The notes below the pieces were generated by a model, which had not been told where the DNA came from, did not search any database, and worked only from the letters and a program-made list of their open reading frames with translations. From positions 1 to 34,628 of the forward strand of contig CAYZWU010000056.1 in NCBI GenBank assembly GCA_964482235.1: a stretch of 34,628 bases of DNA, written 5' to 3'. Shown here piece by piece: positions 16,025 through 24,048 of the stretch. Position numbers and translations under genes: made by a program. The DNA is from CAYZWU01 sp964482235 (lineage in GTDB: Bacteria; Planctomycetota; B15-G4; CAYZWU01). Each line of letters starts with the position of its first letter. Position 1 is the stretch's first letter.

Positions 16025-18025
16025 ATGATCAGGCAGCTTGTCTCCATCGTCCTGGTTCTGCTCGTCCTGGTGCTCTGCACGGCCTACAGGTTGTCGAGCC
16101 GCACCCGGTATCCGGACATCGCTCACGAGGACGGCTGCGCCCGGGTGGCGATTGCCACGAACGAGGACGACGGCACCGGAGTCGATGATCAATCGTGGTA
16201 CCGGGACGGTTTTCATTTCCAGGAGGAGAACGAATACGTCGAGATCGTGGGCCGGTTCAGGGAATCGCCCAATTCGGTCACCTGCAACGCGGGACTGCGC
16301 TTCGACCTCGGTTTTCTCGGCGAGGGCGACCAGGTCGCCTATGCCCGCTTGAGGCTGCCGTCCTACAAGGCGAACTTCAGCACCGGAAATCCTGTCCAGG
16401 TAGCAATACGGGGCGCTCTGACGCTCGATCCACCCTCGCCCATGCTGAAGCCTCCCCATCATTACCAGACCTTCACGGGGACCGTGCCCTGGTCGATCGA
16501 TCAATGGGCGGGCAACACCCGGTTCAAGAATGTGCCCCTCTATCACTCGTCGCCCGATGTCGCATCCATCGTGAATTCCATCGTCAACCAGCCGGGCTGG
16601 AACGATTCGAACAGGTTCCTGATTCTCGATCTTCATGACAACGGCTCCGCCGACGGGGACTGGGTGGGATTCTACGATTTCAGGACCAGCGGCACTGCCA
16701 GGACTCCCGCCGTGCTCGAGGTCTACAAGACCGTTTACAGCGCCTTTCTCGGCAAGGAGCTCGTGGGGAGGGTGACCCATCATTCGGCCACGGTCTATCT
16801 CCACTCCCTGATCGATACGGAAACGTACATCGCATACGGCTATCCCGGCAGCCAGGTCAATTCGACTCCGATCCAGGATGTGCCGGCGGAGACCAGGATC
16901 GAGCATGTCATCCCGGGGCTGGACGAAAACAGGCAGTATTACTACAGGCTCTATTACAAGGTGTCGGGAGGGGATGCGTTCGAGGAGGGGGAGCCGTTCA
17001 CCTTTTCCGTCGTCTCGGACGAACATATCCATGAGACGTACATCCGGCCCCAGGACTACAGGGCCCAGTCGCTTTACAAAAGAACGCTCAAGAACATCGC
17101 CCGGATCGAAGTGGGCCAACCGAACGACATCGAGATCCCCGACTTCATGATCTCTCTCGGCGATTTCGCCCACCCCGAATCCAACAGGGGGCGCGATGCC
17201 GTGAATCTCAAGGAGGCCACGGAGAGATATCTGATCCAGAGGGAGTACATCGACAGCATCTGCCACTCCATTCCGTTCTACCTCTGTCTCGGCAACCACG
17301 AGGGCGAGCTGGGGTGGCTGCTCAGCGAGGTTCCTTCTCCCGATGATTTTCCCGTGATGTGCACGAAGGCGCGGAAGGCCGTCATTCCCAATCCCAGGCC
17401 GAACGCGTTCTATGACGGGAACCGGGAGACCTATCCCGGCGTGATCCAGGGATACAGGGAGGATTTCTACGCCTGGGCCTGGGGGGACGCTCTTTTCATC
17501 GTCCTCGATCCGTTCTGGTACACCAGGGAGAAGCCCTACGGCAGCGGCACGAACCTCGACGGCTGGAACTGGACGCTTGGAAAGGATCAGTACGAATGGC
17601 TCCATGCCGTGCTGAACGATCCGGCGTACGGCGACGTGACGTGGAAGTTCGTCTTCAACCAGCCGGAAGGGAAGCGTATCGGATGGGAGCACGGTCCGGT
17701 CCACCAGATGCTGGCCGATGCAGGAGTCAGCATGGTCTTTCACGGTCACGACCATCTCTTCGTCTGGCAGGACGAAGATCTGGACGGAATCGTCTACCTC
17801 GAGTGTCCGCGGCCGTGCGATGCCGATTACGGCTACGGATTTTCGGAAGATCGGTTCATCACCGGCTACTATCAGTACGCACCGGGGGACAGGCTGCCCA
17901 ACTCGGGCCATATCCAGGTCACGGTGGACGGTGCAAACTCCGTCACGGTGAGATATATCAGGTCCTTCCTTGCCGGCGACGGGGTCAACGGATCCACCGA
18001 GTTCGAGAGAACGATCTTTCCTTGA
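16025..18025 (+). CDS. Exported calcineurin-like (purple acid phosphatase-type) phosphoesterase
   Basis: A 666-residue protein with an N-terminal hydrophobic helix (SIVLVLLVLVLC, residues 7-18) that serves as signal peptide or anchor. Residues 40-240 form a beta-sandwich resembling DNRLRE/CBM96-type domains; 245-325 is a fibronectin-like domain as in purple acid phosphatases. The catalytic domain has D332 and H334 (VVSDEHIH), D380 (SLGDFAH), N424-H425 (CLGNHE), and H573/H575/H577 (VFHGHDH). The motif that normally supplies a histidine before a proline-rich turn reads KFVFNQPEG, so a metal ligand seems to be replaced by N545. Extracytoplasmic phosphomonoester or diester cleavage is likely but activity may be altered. 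Start ATG 16025 lacks a good Shine-Dalgarno sequence. Confidence 0.85.
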   Translation: MIRQLVSIVLVLLVLVLCTAYRLSSRTRYPDIAHEDGCARVAIATNEDDGTGVDDQSWYRDGFHFQEENEYVEIVGRFRESPNSVTCNAGLRFDLGFLGEGDQVAYARLRLPSYKANFSTGNPVQVAIRGALTLDPPSPMLKPPHHYQTFTGTVPWSIDQWAGNTRFKNVPLYHSSPDVASIVNSIVNQPGWNDSNRFLILDLHDNGSADGDWVGFYDFRTSGTARTPAVLEVYKTVYSAFLGKELVGRVTHHSATVYLHSLIDTETYIAYGYPGSQVNSTPIQDVPAETRIEHVIPGLDENRQYYYRLYYKVSGGDAFEEGEPFTFSVVSDEHIHETYIRPQDYRAQSLYKRTLKNIARIEVGQPNDIEIPDFMISLGDFAHPESNRGRDAVNLKEATERYLIQREYIDSICHSIPFYLCLGNHEGELGWLLSEVPSPDDFPVMCTKARKAVIPNPRPNAFYDGNRETYPGVIQGYREDFYAWAWGDALFIVLDPFWYTREKPYGSGTNLDGWNWTLGKDQYEWLHAVLNDPAYGDVTWKFVFNQPEGKRIGWEHGPVHQMLADAGVSMVFHGHDHLFVWQDEDLDGIVYLECPRPCDADYGYGFSEDRFITGYYQYAPGDRLPNSGHIQVTVDGANSVTVRYIRSFLAGDGVNGSTEFERTIFP

Positions 18026-18032
18026 TGAAAGA

Positions 18033-18145
18033 AGGCGATACGGAGCCCGCGCAATCTCCGCCACTTAGACGAGAAGAGGGTAGCCGAGATCGTGTGGGGT
18101 CCGTATCGTCTAAGTGGCGGAGATTGCGCGGGCTCGGTATCGCCT
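18033..18145. repeat. Long inverted repeat (40-bp arms, 33-base loop)
   Basis: Arm 18033-18072 and arm 18106-18145 are reverse complements at 39 of 40 positions; the only mismatch is at the tenth base. It fills the gap between the convergent phosphoesterase and TetR genes. There is no T-run, and the arms are far longer than a normal terminator stem. TCCGTATC (18100-18107), mostly in the loop, is also complementary to GATACGGA (18037-18044) in the left arm, so an alternative fold is possible. Confidence 0.9.
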
Positions 18146-18160
18146 CGAGCTTCCGCATCC

Positions 18161-18721
18161 TCAATCGCCGAGCCGGAAGATCCTCTCGATCACGGAAACG
18201 ACCTCGTCGACGTATTTCGAAGCCGGCCCCTCGATGAAGCCCGTGTTGATCAGCTGCGGGATGTTCAGCAGCACGCCGGAGAAGTGGCTCAGGTTCAGCT
18301 GCGGGGAAGGGTTGTGCGCCGTGGCAGGCAGCTGCTCGAACATCTTCATCAGGAGCCGCCCCTGCAGAGTCGTGATCTCTTCCTGATCGTCGGAGAAGCT
18401 GTGGGGTGTCAAGAGGACATAGGTGAAGGCATCGGGATAGCGGTCGTAGTACTCGTATGAAACCTGAATCCACTCGCGGATCTTCTCGCGGATCGGCTTG
18501 TCCGACTCGATGATCTCCTCCTTGACGGCCGCCATCTCGGCCACGATGCGGCAGTAGACCTTGATGATGAGGTCTTCCTTGCTGTCGAAGTGGCGATAGA
18601 GAGCCGCCTCGGTGACACCGGCTTCCCGCGCGATCTGGCGCACCGTTGTGGAGTGGGCTCCCTTTTTTGCCACCAGTCTGATCGTGGCGGCGATGACGTT
18701 GTCTTTTCTGCTTTTGCGCAT
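18161..18721 (-). CDS. TetR-family transcriptional regulator
   Basis: A 186-residue repressor-type protein. The N-terminal helix-turn-helix is clear (TTVRQIAREAGVTEAALYRHFDSKEDL, split over residues 25-51), followed by a variable helical ligand-binding domain without recognisable ligand. The length is typical of TetR proteins. Start ATG 18721 lies six bases after the stop of the HD-domain gene and has no Shine-Dalgarno sequence of its own, so it is probably translated by coupling. The gene therefore belongs to an operon with the HD-domain protein and may control that operon. Confidence 0.92.
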   Translation of the reverse strand: MRKSRKDNVIAATIRLVAKKGAHSTTVRQIAREAGVTEAALYRHFDSKEDLIIKVYCRIVAEMAAVKEEIIESDKPIREKIREWIQVSYEYYDRYPDAFTYVLLTPHSFSDDQEEITTLQGRLLMKMFEQLPATAHNPSPQLNLSHFSGVLLNIPQLINTGFIEGPASKYVDEVVSVIERIFRLGD

Positions 18722-18727
18722 GGTGTT

Positions 18728-19270
18728 TTACTGCTGTCCCGGCTTCTTGCCCTGATCCTTGCCGATGATGAGAATCTTGCCGTCCGGCGGTCCGCCCGAG
18801 CGCTGCATGGCCCAGTCGATCACATCCTGCCTTCGAGCCGTCGAGGTGCACATCCTCTCCGATTCGGGAATGATCCCGCAGCGCCAGAGATCGAGCCGGT
18901 CCGCGTCCCAGCAGGTGATGATGTTGGAATCATCGCATTCGGTTCCGTCGGTGTGCTCGGCGCAGGCCTTGTAGAGGATCTGAAAGGTTTCTTCCTCGAG
19001 CTCGAACAGGCCCTCTTCGCGCAGCTTGCCGGCATATTTCGCGCCGCGGACGCCGTGACCCGGATCCACGGCGTCGTTCCGTCTGAGCGAGTCGTGAAAC
19101 AGGGCGAAAAGCTCCAGGATCCTGACGTCGGCTTCCGTCTCTTCGCGGATTCGCATGGCGTTCTCGACCACCCTGTCCCAGTGCGCCGGTCCGTGGATGC
19201 TATCCTTGCCCATGGGAAAGGTGCTGATGATCGTCCGGCGCAGCTCGTCGCTGACAATGGATCCGCTCAC
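18728..19270 (-). CDS. HD-domain protein, probable metal-dependent phosphohydrolase
   Basis: A 180-residue cytoplasmic protein with HD-superfamily features: an early histidine in SIHGPAHWDRV, the paired HD in LFALFHDSLR, a further histidine in AEHTDGTE and an aspartate in CWDADRLDL. These are the usual metal ligands of small HD phosphohydrolases, which act on nucleotides or signalling nucleotides. The substrate is not known. Start is GTG 19270, with CAGGAG five bases upstream. The C-terminus is short and basic (GKDQGKKPGQQ). It is translationally linked to the TetR gene. Confidence 0.85.
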   Translation of the reverse strand: MSGSIVSDELRRTIISTFPMGKDSIHGPAHWDRVVENAMRIREETEADVRILELFALFHDSLRRNDAVDPGHGVRGAKYAGKLREEGLFELEEETFQILYKACAEHTDGTECDDSNIITCWDADRLDLWRCGIIPESERMCTSTARRQDVIDWAMQRSGGPPDGKILIIGKDQGKKPGQQ

Positions 19271-19357
19271 GATAGCTCCTGGTGTTCTGACAATTCGCGA
19301 GAACGACGATTCGGTTTTGCGACGCAGCGCCGCAAGAGATCGGAGTCCGGCATGGAT

Positions 19358-19426
19358 GGCCTCTTACCGGGTCTACAGAAACAATTTATGAAATAAGAAC
19401 GAATAAGGCAACTCCGGCCTCTTACC
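19358..19426. repeat. 11-bp direct repeat GGCCTCTTACC flanking a predicted promoter
   Basis: GGCCTCTTACC occurs at 19358-19368 and at 19416-19426, one on each side of the promoter at 19383-19411; the second copy overlaps the gpmI stop region. They could be operator half-sites for the TetR protein, although they are direct rather than palindromic. Confidence 0.5.
19383..19411 (-). promoter_or_regulatory. Possible promoter of the HD-domain/TetR operon
   Basis: On the minus strand TTGCCT (19406-19411) and TAAATT (19383-19388) are 17 bases apart in an AT-rich patch of an otherwise GC-rich region. The leader would be about 105 bases. Confidence 0.4.
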
Positions 19427-21086
19427 TAATCGGGTGCTTGATGAGAGGAGGATCGTAATCTTCCGGAGGCTCGTATCCCAGGATCAGCAGCACGGTGGAT
19501 GCGATGTGGCTCAGCATCGGCCGCTCAAGCGACTCGTCGAACTCGACCCTGTCGAAGGGCGGAGGCCCCACGATGGCGAAGGGCACGGGATTCAGCGTGT
19601 GGCTCGTGCGAATGATCCTCTCCCCCTTCCCGTTTCGTTTGAGCTCCCCGGTTTTCCTGTCCACCTCGAACATCTCGTCCGAGTTGCCGTGGTCGGCCGT
19701 GATCAGGGCGACGCCGTTCATCTCCTTCACCGCCTCGAGAAGCCGTCCCAGGTTCTCGTCCACAACCTCCATCGCCTTGACGGCAGCCTCGAGAACACCG
19801 GTGTGCCCCACCATGTCGCCGTTGGCGTAGTTCAGGCGGATGAAGGGGAATCGCCGGGTCTTCATCTTCTCGATCACCGCATCGGTGATCAGGGCGGCCT
19901 TCATCTCCGGAGCCGTCTCGAAGGGCACCTTGTCCGACGGGATCTCGATGTACGTCTCCAGCTCCTCGTCGAACTTGCCGGAGCGGTTTCCGTTCCAGAA
20001 GTAGGTCACGTGTCCGAACTTCTGCGTCTCCGAGATGGCAAGCTGCCTCACGCCGGACCGGGCCAGGTATTCGCCCATCGTGCGGGTGATGGCCGGCGGC
20101 TGCACAAGGAAGCGGGCCGGCAGCTTGAGATCGCCGTCGTACTGCATCATGCCCGCGTAGCAGACGTCGGGGCGCCTGCCCCTGTCGAATCCGGCGAAGT
20201 CGTCGTTCTCGAAGGCCATGGAGATCTCGATGGCCCTGTCGCCGCGGAAGTTGAAGTAGACAACGGTGTCGCCGTCGCTCATGGGGCCCACGGGGCGGCC
20301 GTCCTCGACCACGACGAAGGGCGGCAGGAACTGGTCGATAACAGCCGGATCCTCGCTGCGAAAGGCGGTGATCGCCTCCTCGGCCGAAACGAAGGCGCGT
20401 CCCTTGCCGTGCACGTGCGCGTTGTAGCCACGCTCCACGATCGTCCAGTCGGCGAAGTAGCGATCCATGGTGACGAGCATCCGCCCTCCGCCCGAGGCGA
20501 TGCGGTAATTCCTTTCTCCGCTCCGGCGGATCTCCTGCAGCAGTTGCTCCAGGGGGCGGACATAATCAAGGGCCGACTTCGCCTCCACGTCGCGCCCGTC
20601 GAGCAGGGGATGGACGAAGAGACGCTTCACGTCGCGCCTGTCCGCCTCGCGGATCAGGGCGAAGAGGTGATCGATGTGGCTGTGGACGTTTCCGTCGGAG
20701 AGAAGGCCGATCAAATGCAGGGCCGATCCGCGCTCCAGGTTCTGCCCGATCATCTCGTTCCACGTGGCGCTCTCGAAGATGCGCCGCGACTCGATCGCCT
20801 CCTTGACGAGCCTGGCGCCCTGGGCGAAGACGCGGCCGGCGCCGATGGCGTTGTGGCCCACCTCGGAGTTCCCCATGTCCTTCCAGCTCGGCATCCCCAC
20901 GGCCGGGCCGTGCGCCGCGAGCTGCGTGAGGGGATACTCGCTGAAGATCCGGTCGAGGACCGGGGTGCGCGCGATCCTGACGGCGTTCCCCTCGTTGTCG
21001 CCGCCGATGCCGACGCCGTCCATGACCACCAGCACCACGGAGCCTTCGGGCGGTGTAAAGAGCGAATGTCTCTCGAGCGCATTCAT
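19422..21086 (-). CDS. gpmI: 2,3-bisphosphoglycerate-independent phosphoglycerate mutase
   Basis: A 554-residue glycolytic enzyme that interconverts 3- and 2-phosphoglycerate using two metal ions and a phosphoserine. The alkaline-phosphatase-like fold is evident: VLVVMDGVG with metal ligand D23, DMGNSEVGHN with catalytic S74, DGRDV, and ALITADHGNSDEM plus RTSHTLNPVP near the end. It is some 40 residues longer than the E. coli enzyme but has no extra domain that I recognise. Start ATG 21086 overlaps the stop of the LOG gene as ATGA, so the pair is translationally coupled. It is cytoplasmic. Confidence 0.96.
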   Translation of the reverse strand: MNALERHSLFTPPEGSVVLVVMDGVGIGGDNEGNAVRIARTPVLDRIFSEYPLTQLAAHGPAVGMPSWKDMGNSEVGHNAIGAGRVFAQGARLVKEAIESRRIFESATWNEMIGQNLERGSALHLIGLLSDGNVHSHIDHLFALIREADRRDVKRLFVHPLLDGRDVEAKSALDYVRPLEQLLQEIRRSGERNYRIASGGGRMLVTMDRYFADWTIVERGYNAHVHGKGRAFVSAEEAITAFRSEDPAVIDQFLPPFVVVEDGRPVGPMSDGDTVVYFNFRGDRAIEISMAFENDDFAGFDRGRRPDVCYAGMMQYDGDLKLPARFLVQPPAITRTMGEYLARSGVRQLAISETQKFGHVTYFWNGNRSGKFDEELETYIEIPSDKVPFETAPEMKAALITDAVIEKMKTRRFPFIRLNYANGDMVGHTGVLEAAVKAMEVVDENLGRLLEAVKEMNGVALITADHGNSDEMFEVDRKTGELKRNGKGERIIRTSHTLNPVPFAIVGPPPFDRVEFDESLERPMLSHIASTVLLILGYEPPEDYDPPLIKHPIR

Positions 21087-21838
21087 CGGTTGTCGTCTCC
21101 TTCACCCAGGTAGTCGAGCTCGAGGGCCTTGGCGATGATCGGAGCGGCGGCTTCCTCGGGAGTGTCGGCCAGGGTGAAGAGATCCATCTCCTCCGCCTTG
21201 ATCGTCCCCGCCGAGACCATGCTGTTCTTCATCCAGTCGATCAGGCCGTCCCAGAATTCGCTCCCGTAGAGAACGATCGGGAAGGACTCCACCTTGCCGG
21301 TCTGAACCAGCGTGAGGGAGTCGAAGAACTCGTCCAGCGTTCCGAATCCGCCCGGAAAGATCACGTATCCGATCGAGTACTTCACGAACATCATCTTCCG
21401 CACGAAGAAGTAGCGGAAGGTGAGGCTGATGTCCTGGAAGGGGTTCGGGCTCTGCTCGTGGGGCAGCTCGATGTTGCACCCGATGGAGAGCCCCTTCTCG
21501 GCCCACGCCCCGGCATTGGCCGCTTCCATGATCCCCGGGCCGCCGCCCGAGATGACGTTCAGACCCTGGGCGGCGATGAGGTTCGCCGTCTCCTGCGCGG
21601 CCCGGCACCATGGGCTCCCCTTCGGGAAGCGCGCCGAACCGAAAATGGAGACGCAGGGCACCACGCGGGACAGGGCGTCGAACCCTTCGATGAACTCGCC
21701 CAGGATGCGCAGGGCGCGCCAGGGATCCGACGTGGTGAAATCTTCCATGCTCGGAGGGGCGAGGCTGAAGAGATCGCGGTCCTCGAAGCCTCTTTGCTTT
21801 TTCCGCAGCTCCTCCTTGATCTTTCTGAAGTCCTTCAT
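21083..21838 (-). CDS. LOG-family protein (cytokinin riboside monophosphate phosphoribohydrolase-like)
   Basis: A 251-residue Rossmann-fold protein of the LOG/TIGR00730 family, often misnamed lysine decarboxylase. SGGGPGIMEAANAGA and PGGFGTLDE (residues 162-170) are the family signatures; members hydrolyse nucleoside 5'-monophosphates to base and ribose 5-phosphate. An N-terminal extension of about 55 charged residues precedes the fold. Start ATG 21838 has only a weak ribosome site (AGAGAG). It overlaps gpmI by four bases and follows an SDR gene by 28 bases, so it probably lies in the same transcript. Confidence 0.9.
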   Translation of the reverse strand: MKDFRKIKEELRKKQRGFEDRDLFSLAPPSMEDFTTSDPWRALRILGEFIEGFDALSRVVPCVSIFGSARFPKGSPWCRAAQETANLIAAQGLNVISGGGPGIMEAANAGAWAEKGLSIGCNIELPHEQSPNPFQDISLTFRYFFVRKMMFVKYSIGYVIFPGGFGTLDEFFDSLTLVQTGKVESFPIVLYGSEFWDGLIDWMKNSMVSAGTIKAEEMDLFTLADTPEEAAAPIIAKALELDYLGEGDDNR

Positions 21839-21866
21839 CGATACAGGCTCTCTTTCAGGTTTCGTT

Positions 21867-22910
21867 TCAGACGATTCGCTTCACGACCGACAGGATGCCT
21901 TCCTTGAGGGCCGACCTGTGATGGGAGGCGCCCTTCCGGCTCAGGACGGCCTCCCGGTTGTGCAGATACCAGTCGTAGGACTGGCGGAACATCTCCTCGT
22001 TGCCGTATCTCGCGCTCCAGCCCAGCTCTTCCTTTGCCCGGCCCAGATCGAAGTAGAGCGAACGGCCGTACATCAGGGAGTGGTACGGTCCGAGGGGCGA
22101 GAGGCCGAGGGCGCTCGTCAGCTTCATCAGGCAGACCGCGGGCCCCATGGGCAGCGCTCTGAGGCGGCTTCGCGTCCCGGCGTGTTGCAACAGCGACTCG
22201 AGCGTCTCTCTCATGGTGCCGAACTTCTCGGCCCCGATGTTGTAGACGGCCGGGCCGGGACGCCCGGCAGCGAGGATGCAGGCCTCGGCCAGATCCTCGG
22301 CGTGCACGAACTGGTAGATGTTGTCGCCCTTGCCCAGGATCGGCACGTTGCGGCCTTCGCGGATCCATTCGAACAGGATCTGGAAGATGCCGAGCCGGCC
22401 GTGCCCCATGATGGTGCGCGGCCGGATGATCGTCACATCGAGCCCTTTGGACAGGGCGTCGGCGCAGAGCTTCTCGCTCTCCAGCTTGGCCCGGCCGTAA
22501 GCCTCCCGAGGCGCCGGCTCCACGCTGTCATCCACCGGGTTGCGGGGCGGCACGCCGAATACGGCGCTGGACGAGGTGTGGATCACCTTGCGAACGCCGC
22601 GGGCCGCGGCCTCCTCGAGCAGGTTCTTCGTGCCGTCGTAGTTCACCGACCAGAAGAGGTGGCGGTCCTTGGCCAGGGGAACCTGGGCGACATTGTGGTG
22701 GATCTCGTCGACACCTTCCACGGCGCGGCGAACAGCCTCCCGGTCGCGGATGTCGCCCTGCACGAACTCCACCTCCTCCGGCCGGTCGTCGGCGTCGTTG
22801 AGGTCGAAGATCCGCACCCGGCGGCCCCGTTCGAGGAGCTCTCGCACGAGAAGGCTGCCGAAGTAGCCCGATCCCCCGGTGACGAGGGTGAATTCGGAAG
22901 ATCCTTTCAT
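21867..22910 (-). CDS. Extended SDR: NAD-dependent epimerase/dehydratase (3-beta-HSD-like)
   Basis: A 347-residue extended short-chain dehydrogenase. The nucleotide-binding motif is TGGSGYFGS near the N-terminus; the active site is S-x-x-x..YGRAK (SSSAVFG, then YGRAKLESE). RPRTIMGHG and the C-terminal lobe fit the 3-beta-hydroxysteroid dehydrogenase/nucleoside-diphosphate-sugar epimerase group. It should oxidise or reduce a hydroxyl group with NAD(P). Start ATG 22910 is the first in the fold. It sits 74 bases downstream of a related SDR and 28 bases before the LOG gene; together with the GMC oxidoreductase it suggests stepwise redox change of one substrate. Confidence 0.88.
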   Translation of the reverse strand: MKGSSEFTLVTGGSGYFGSLLVRELLERGRRVRIFDLNDADDRPEEVEFVQGDIRDREAVRRAVEGVDEIHHNVAQVPLAKDRHLFWSVNYDGTKNLLEEAAARGVRKVIHTSSSAVFGVPPRNPVDDSVEPAPREAYGRAKLESEKLCADALSKGLDVTIIRPRTIMGHGRLGIFQILFEWIREGRNVPILGKGDNIYQFVHAEDLAEACILAAGRPGPAVYNIGAEKFGTMRETLESLLQHAGTRSRLRALPMGPAVCLMKLTSALGLSPLGPYHSLMYGRSLYFDLGRAKEELGWSARYGNEEMFRQSYDWYLHNREAVLSRKGASHHRSALKEGILSVVKRIV

Positions 22911-22984
22911 GAGGCCATGGTCTCCTGCAGCAGCGCGACGAGCCGGGCCAGCCGGTGAGGCTTCAAGATCCCGGTTCTCCGCGA

Positions 22985-24046
22985 TCAGATGTCAAAACCG
23001 TTGTCCAGGCACCACGCGATGCTGCGCCGCATGCCCTCCTCGAGCGAGATCCTCGGCTCGAACCCGAGCTCTGCGCGGGCGCGATCGACGGAGCAGGCAA
23101 TGGTCTTGTTCATCTCGGATAGCACGTGAATCTTCGTGTTGTACAACCCGATGCTCTGGAGGGCGGCGTCGCAGAGCCCGGCGATCTCGCTGACCATGCC
23201 GGGGAGGCGGAGCCTCTTGTGCGCCACCTTCCTGTCGAACTCCTCCTCGAGCAGCCTTTCGATCGTATCGACGACCTCGTTCATCGTATAGGGATGCGCG
23301 TCGGCGATCCAGTAAGTTCGGCCTCTGGCCGCCTCCACCTTCTCGCAGAGCAGGAGGCCGTGGCAGATGTTGTCCACGTAAGCCATTGAGCGGCGGTTGT
23401 TGCCACCGCCGACGATCGGCGCCTTGCCCTTGCGGATCATGGTGAAGAACTCGGTCTGCCGGGGCGGCTGGTCGGGCCCGTAGAACCAGGGCGGCCGGAT
23501 GATCACCGTTTCCAGCTTCCCCCGGGCCTCGCACTCCGCCACCGCCTCCTCCATCAGCCTCTTGGAGCGGCCGTAACCCATGTAGGGATTGTAGGGCGTC
23601 GATTCGTCGAAGAGCAGGTCCGGCCGGCGGCAGCAGCCGATGGGGGAGTTGGACGAGACGATGACGGCGCGCCGCACCCCCGCGGCCTCGGCCGCCTTCA
23701 GCAGGTTTCTCGTTCCCTCGTGGTTGACCCGGAAGAGCTCCTTCGTTCCGCGCGTCGGATGGATCACTCCGGCGCAGTGGAAGAGGGTGGCCCCCTCGGC
23801 CCCCCGGCAGAGTCTTTCCGACGAGGCGGGATCGATGATGTCGCCAGCGGCGAGCTCGATCTCTTCGCTGATCCGCGACAGGTTCGACGTGTCCTGCCCC
23901 GGCAGCACAAGGCAGCGCACCGTCCGGCCGGACCTGGTCCCGGCCAGGTCCTCGGGCAGATCTGGAAGCCCTTCCACCAGGCAGCGAAGGAGACGGGTTC
24001 CCAGCCATCCCGGTGCGCCGGTCACGAGGGTCAGGGGAGGTTGCAT
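22985..24046 (-). CDS. Extended SDR: NAD-dependent epimerase/dehydratase (3-beta-HSD-like)
   Basis: A 353-residue extended short-chain dehydrogenase related to, but clearly different from, its downstream neighbour. TGAPGWLGT is the glycine-rich motif, DIIDPAS follows the usual cofactor strand, SSNSPIG and YGRSKRLMEE give the active-site serine, tyrosine and lysine, and IIRPPWFYGPDQPPRQ is the substrate-side motif. It lacks a membrane segment. ATG 24046 is preferred over GTG 24052 because GGGA lies eight bases upstream; GTG 24052 would overlap the GMC stop codon as GTGA. Either way, translation is coupled to the GMC gene. Confidence 0.88.
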   Translation of the reverse strand: MQPPLTLVTGAPGWLGTRLLRCLVEGLPDLPEDLAGTRSGRTVRCLVLPGQDTSNLSRISEEIELAAGDIIDPASSERLCRGAEGATLFHCAGVIHPTRGTKELFRVNHEGTRNLLKAAEAAGVRRAVIVSSNSPIGCCRRPDLLFDESTPYNPYMGYGRSKRLMEEAVAECEARGKLETVIIRPPWFYGPDQPPRQTEFFTMIRKGKAPIVGGGNNRRSMAYVDNICHGLLLCEKVEAARGRTYWIADAHPYTMNEVVDTIERLLEEEFDRKVAHKRLRLPGMVSEIAGLCDAALQSIGLYNTKIHVLSEMNKTIACSVDRARAELGFEPRISLEEGMRRSIAWCLDNGFDI

Positions 24047-24048
24047 GG

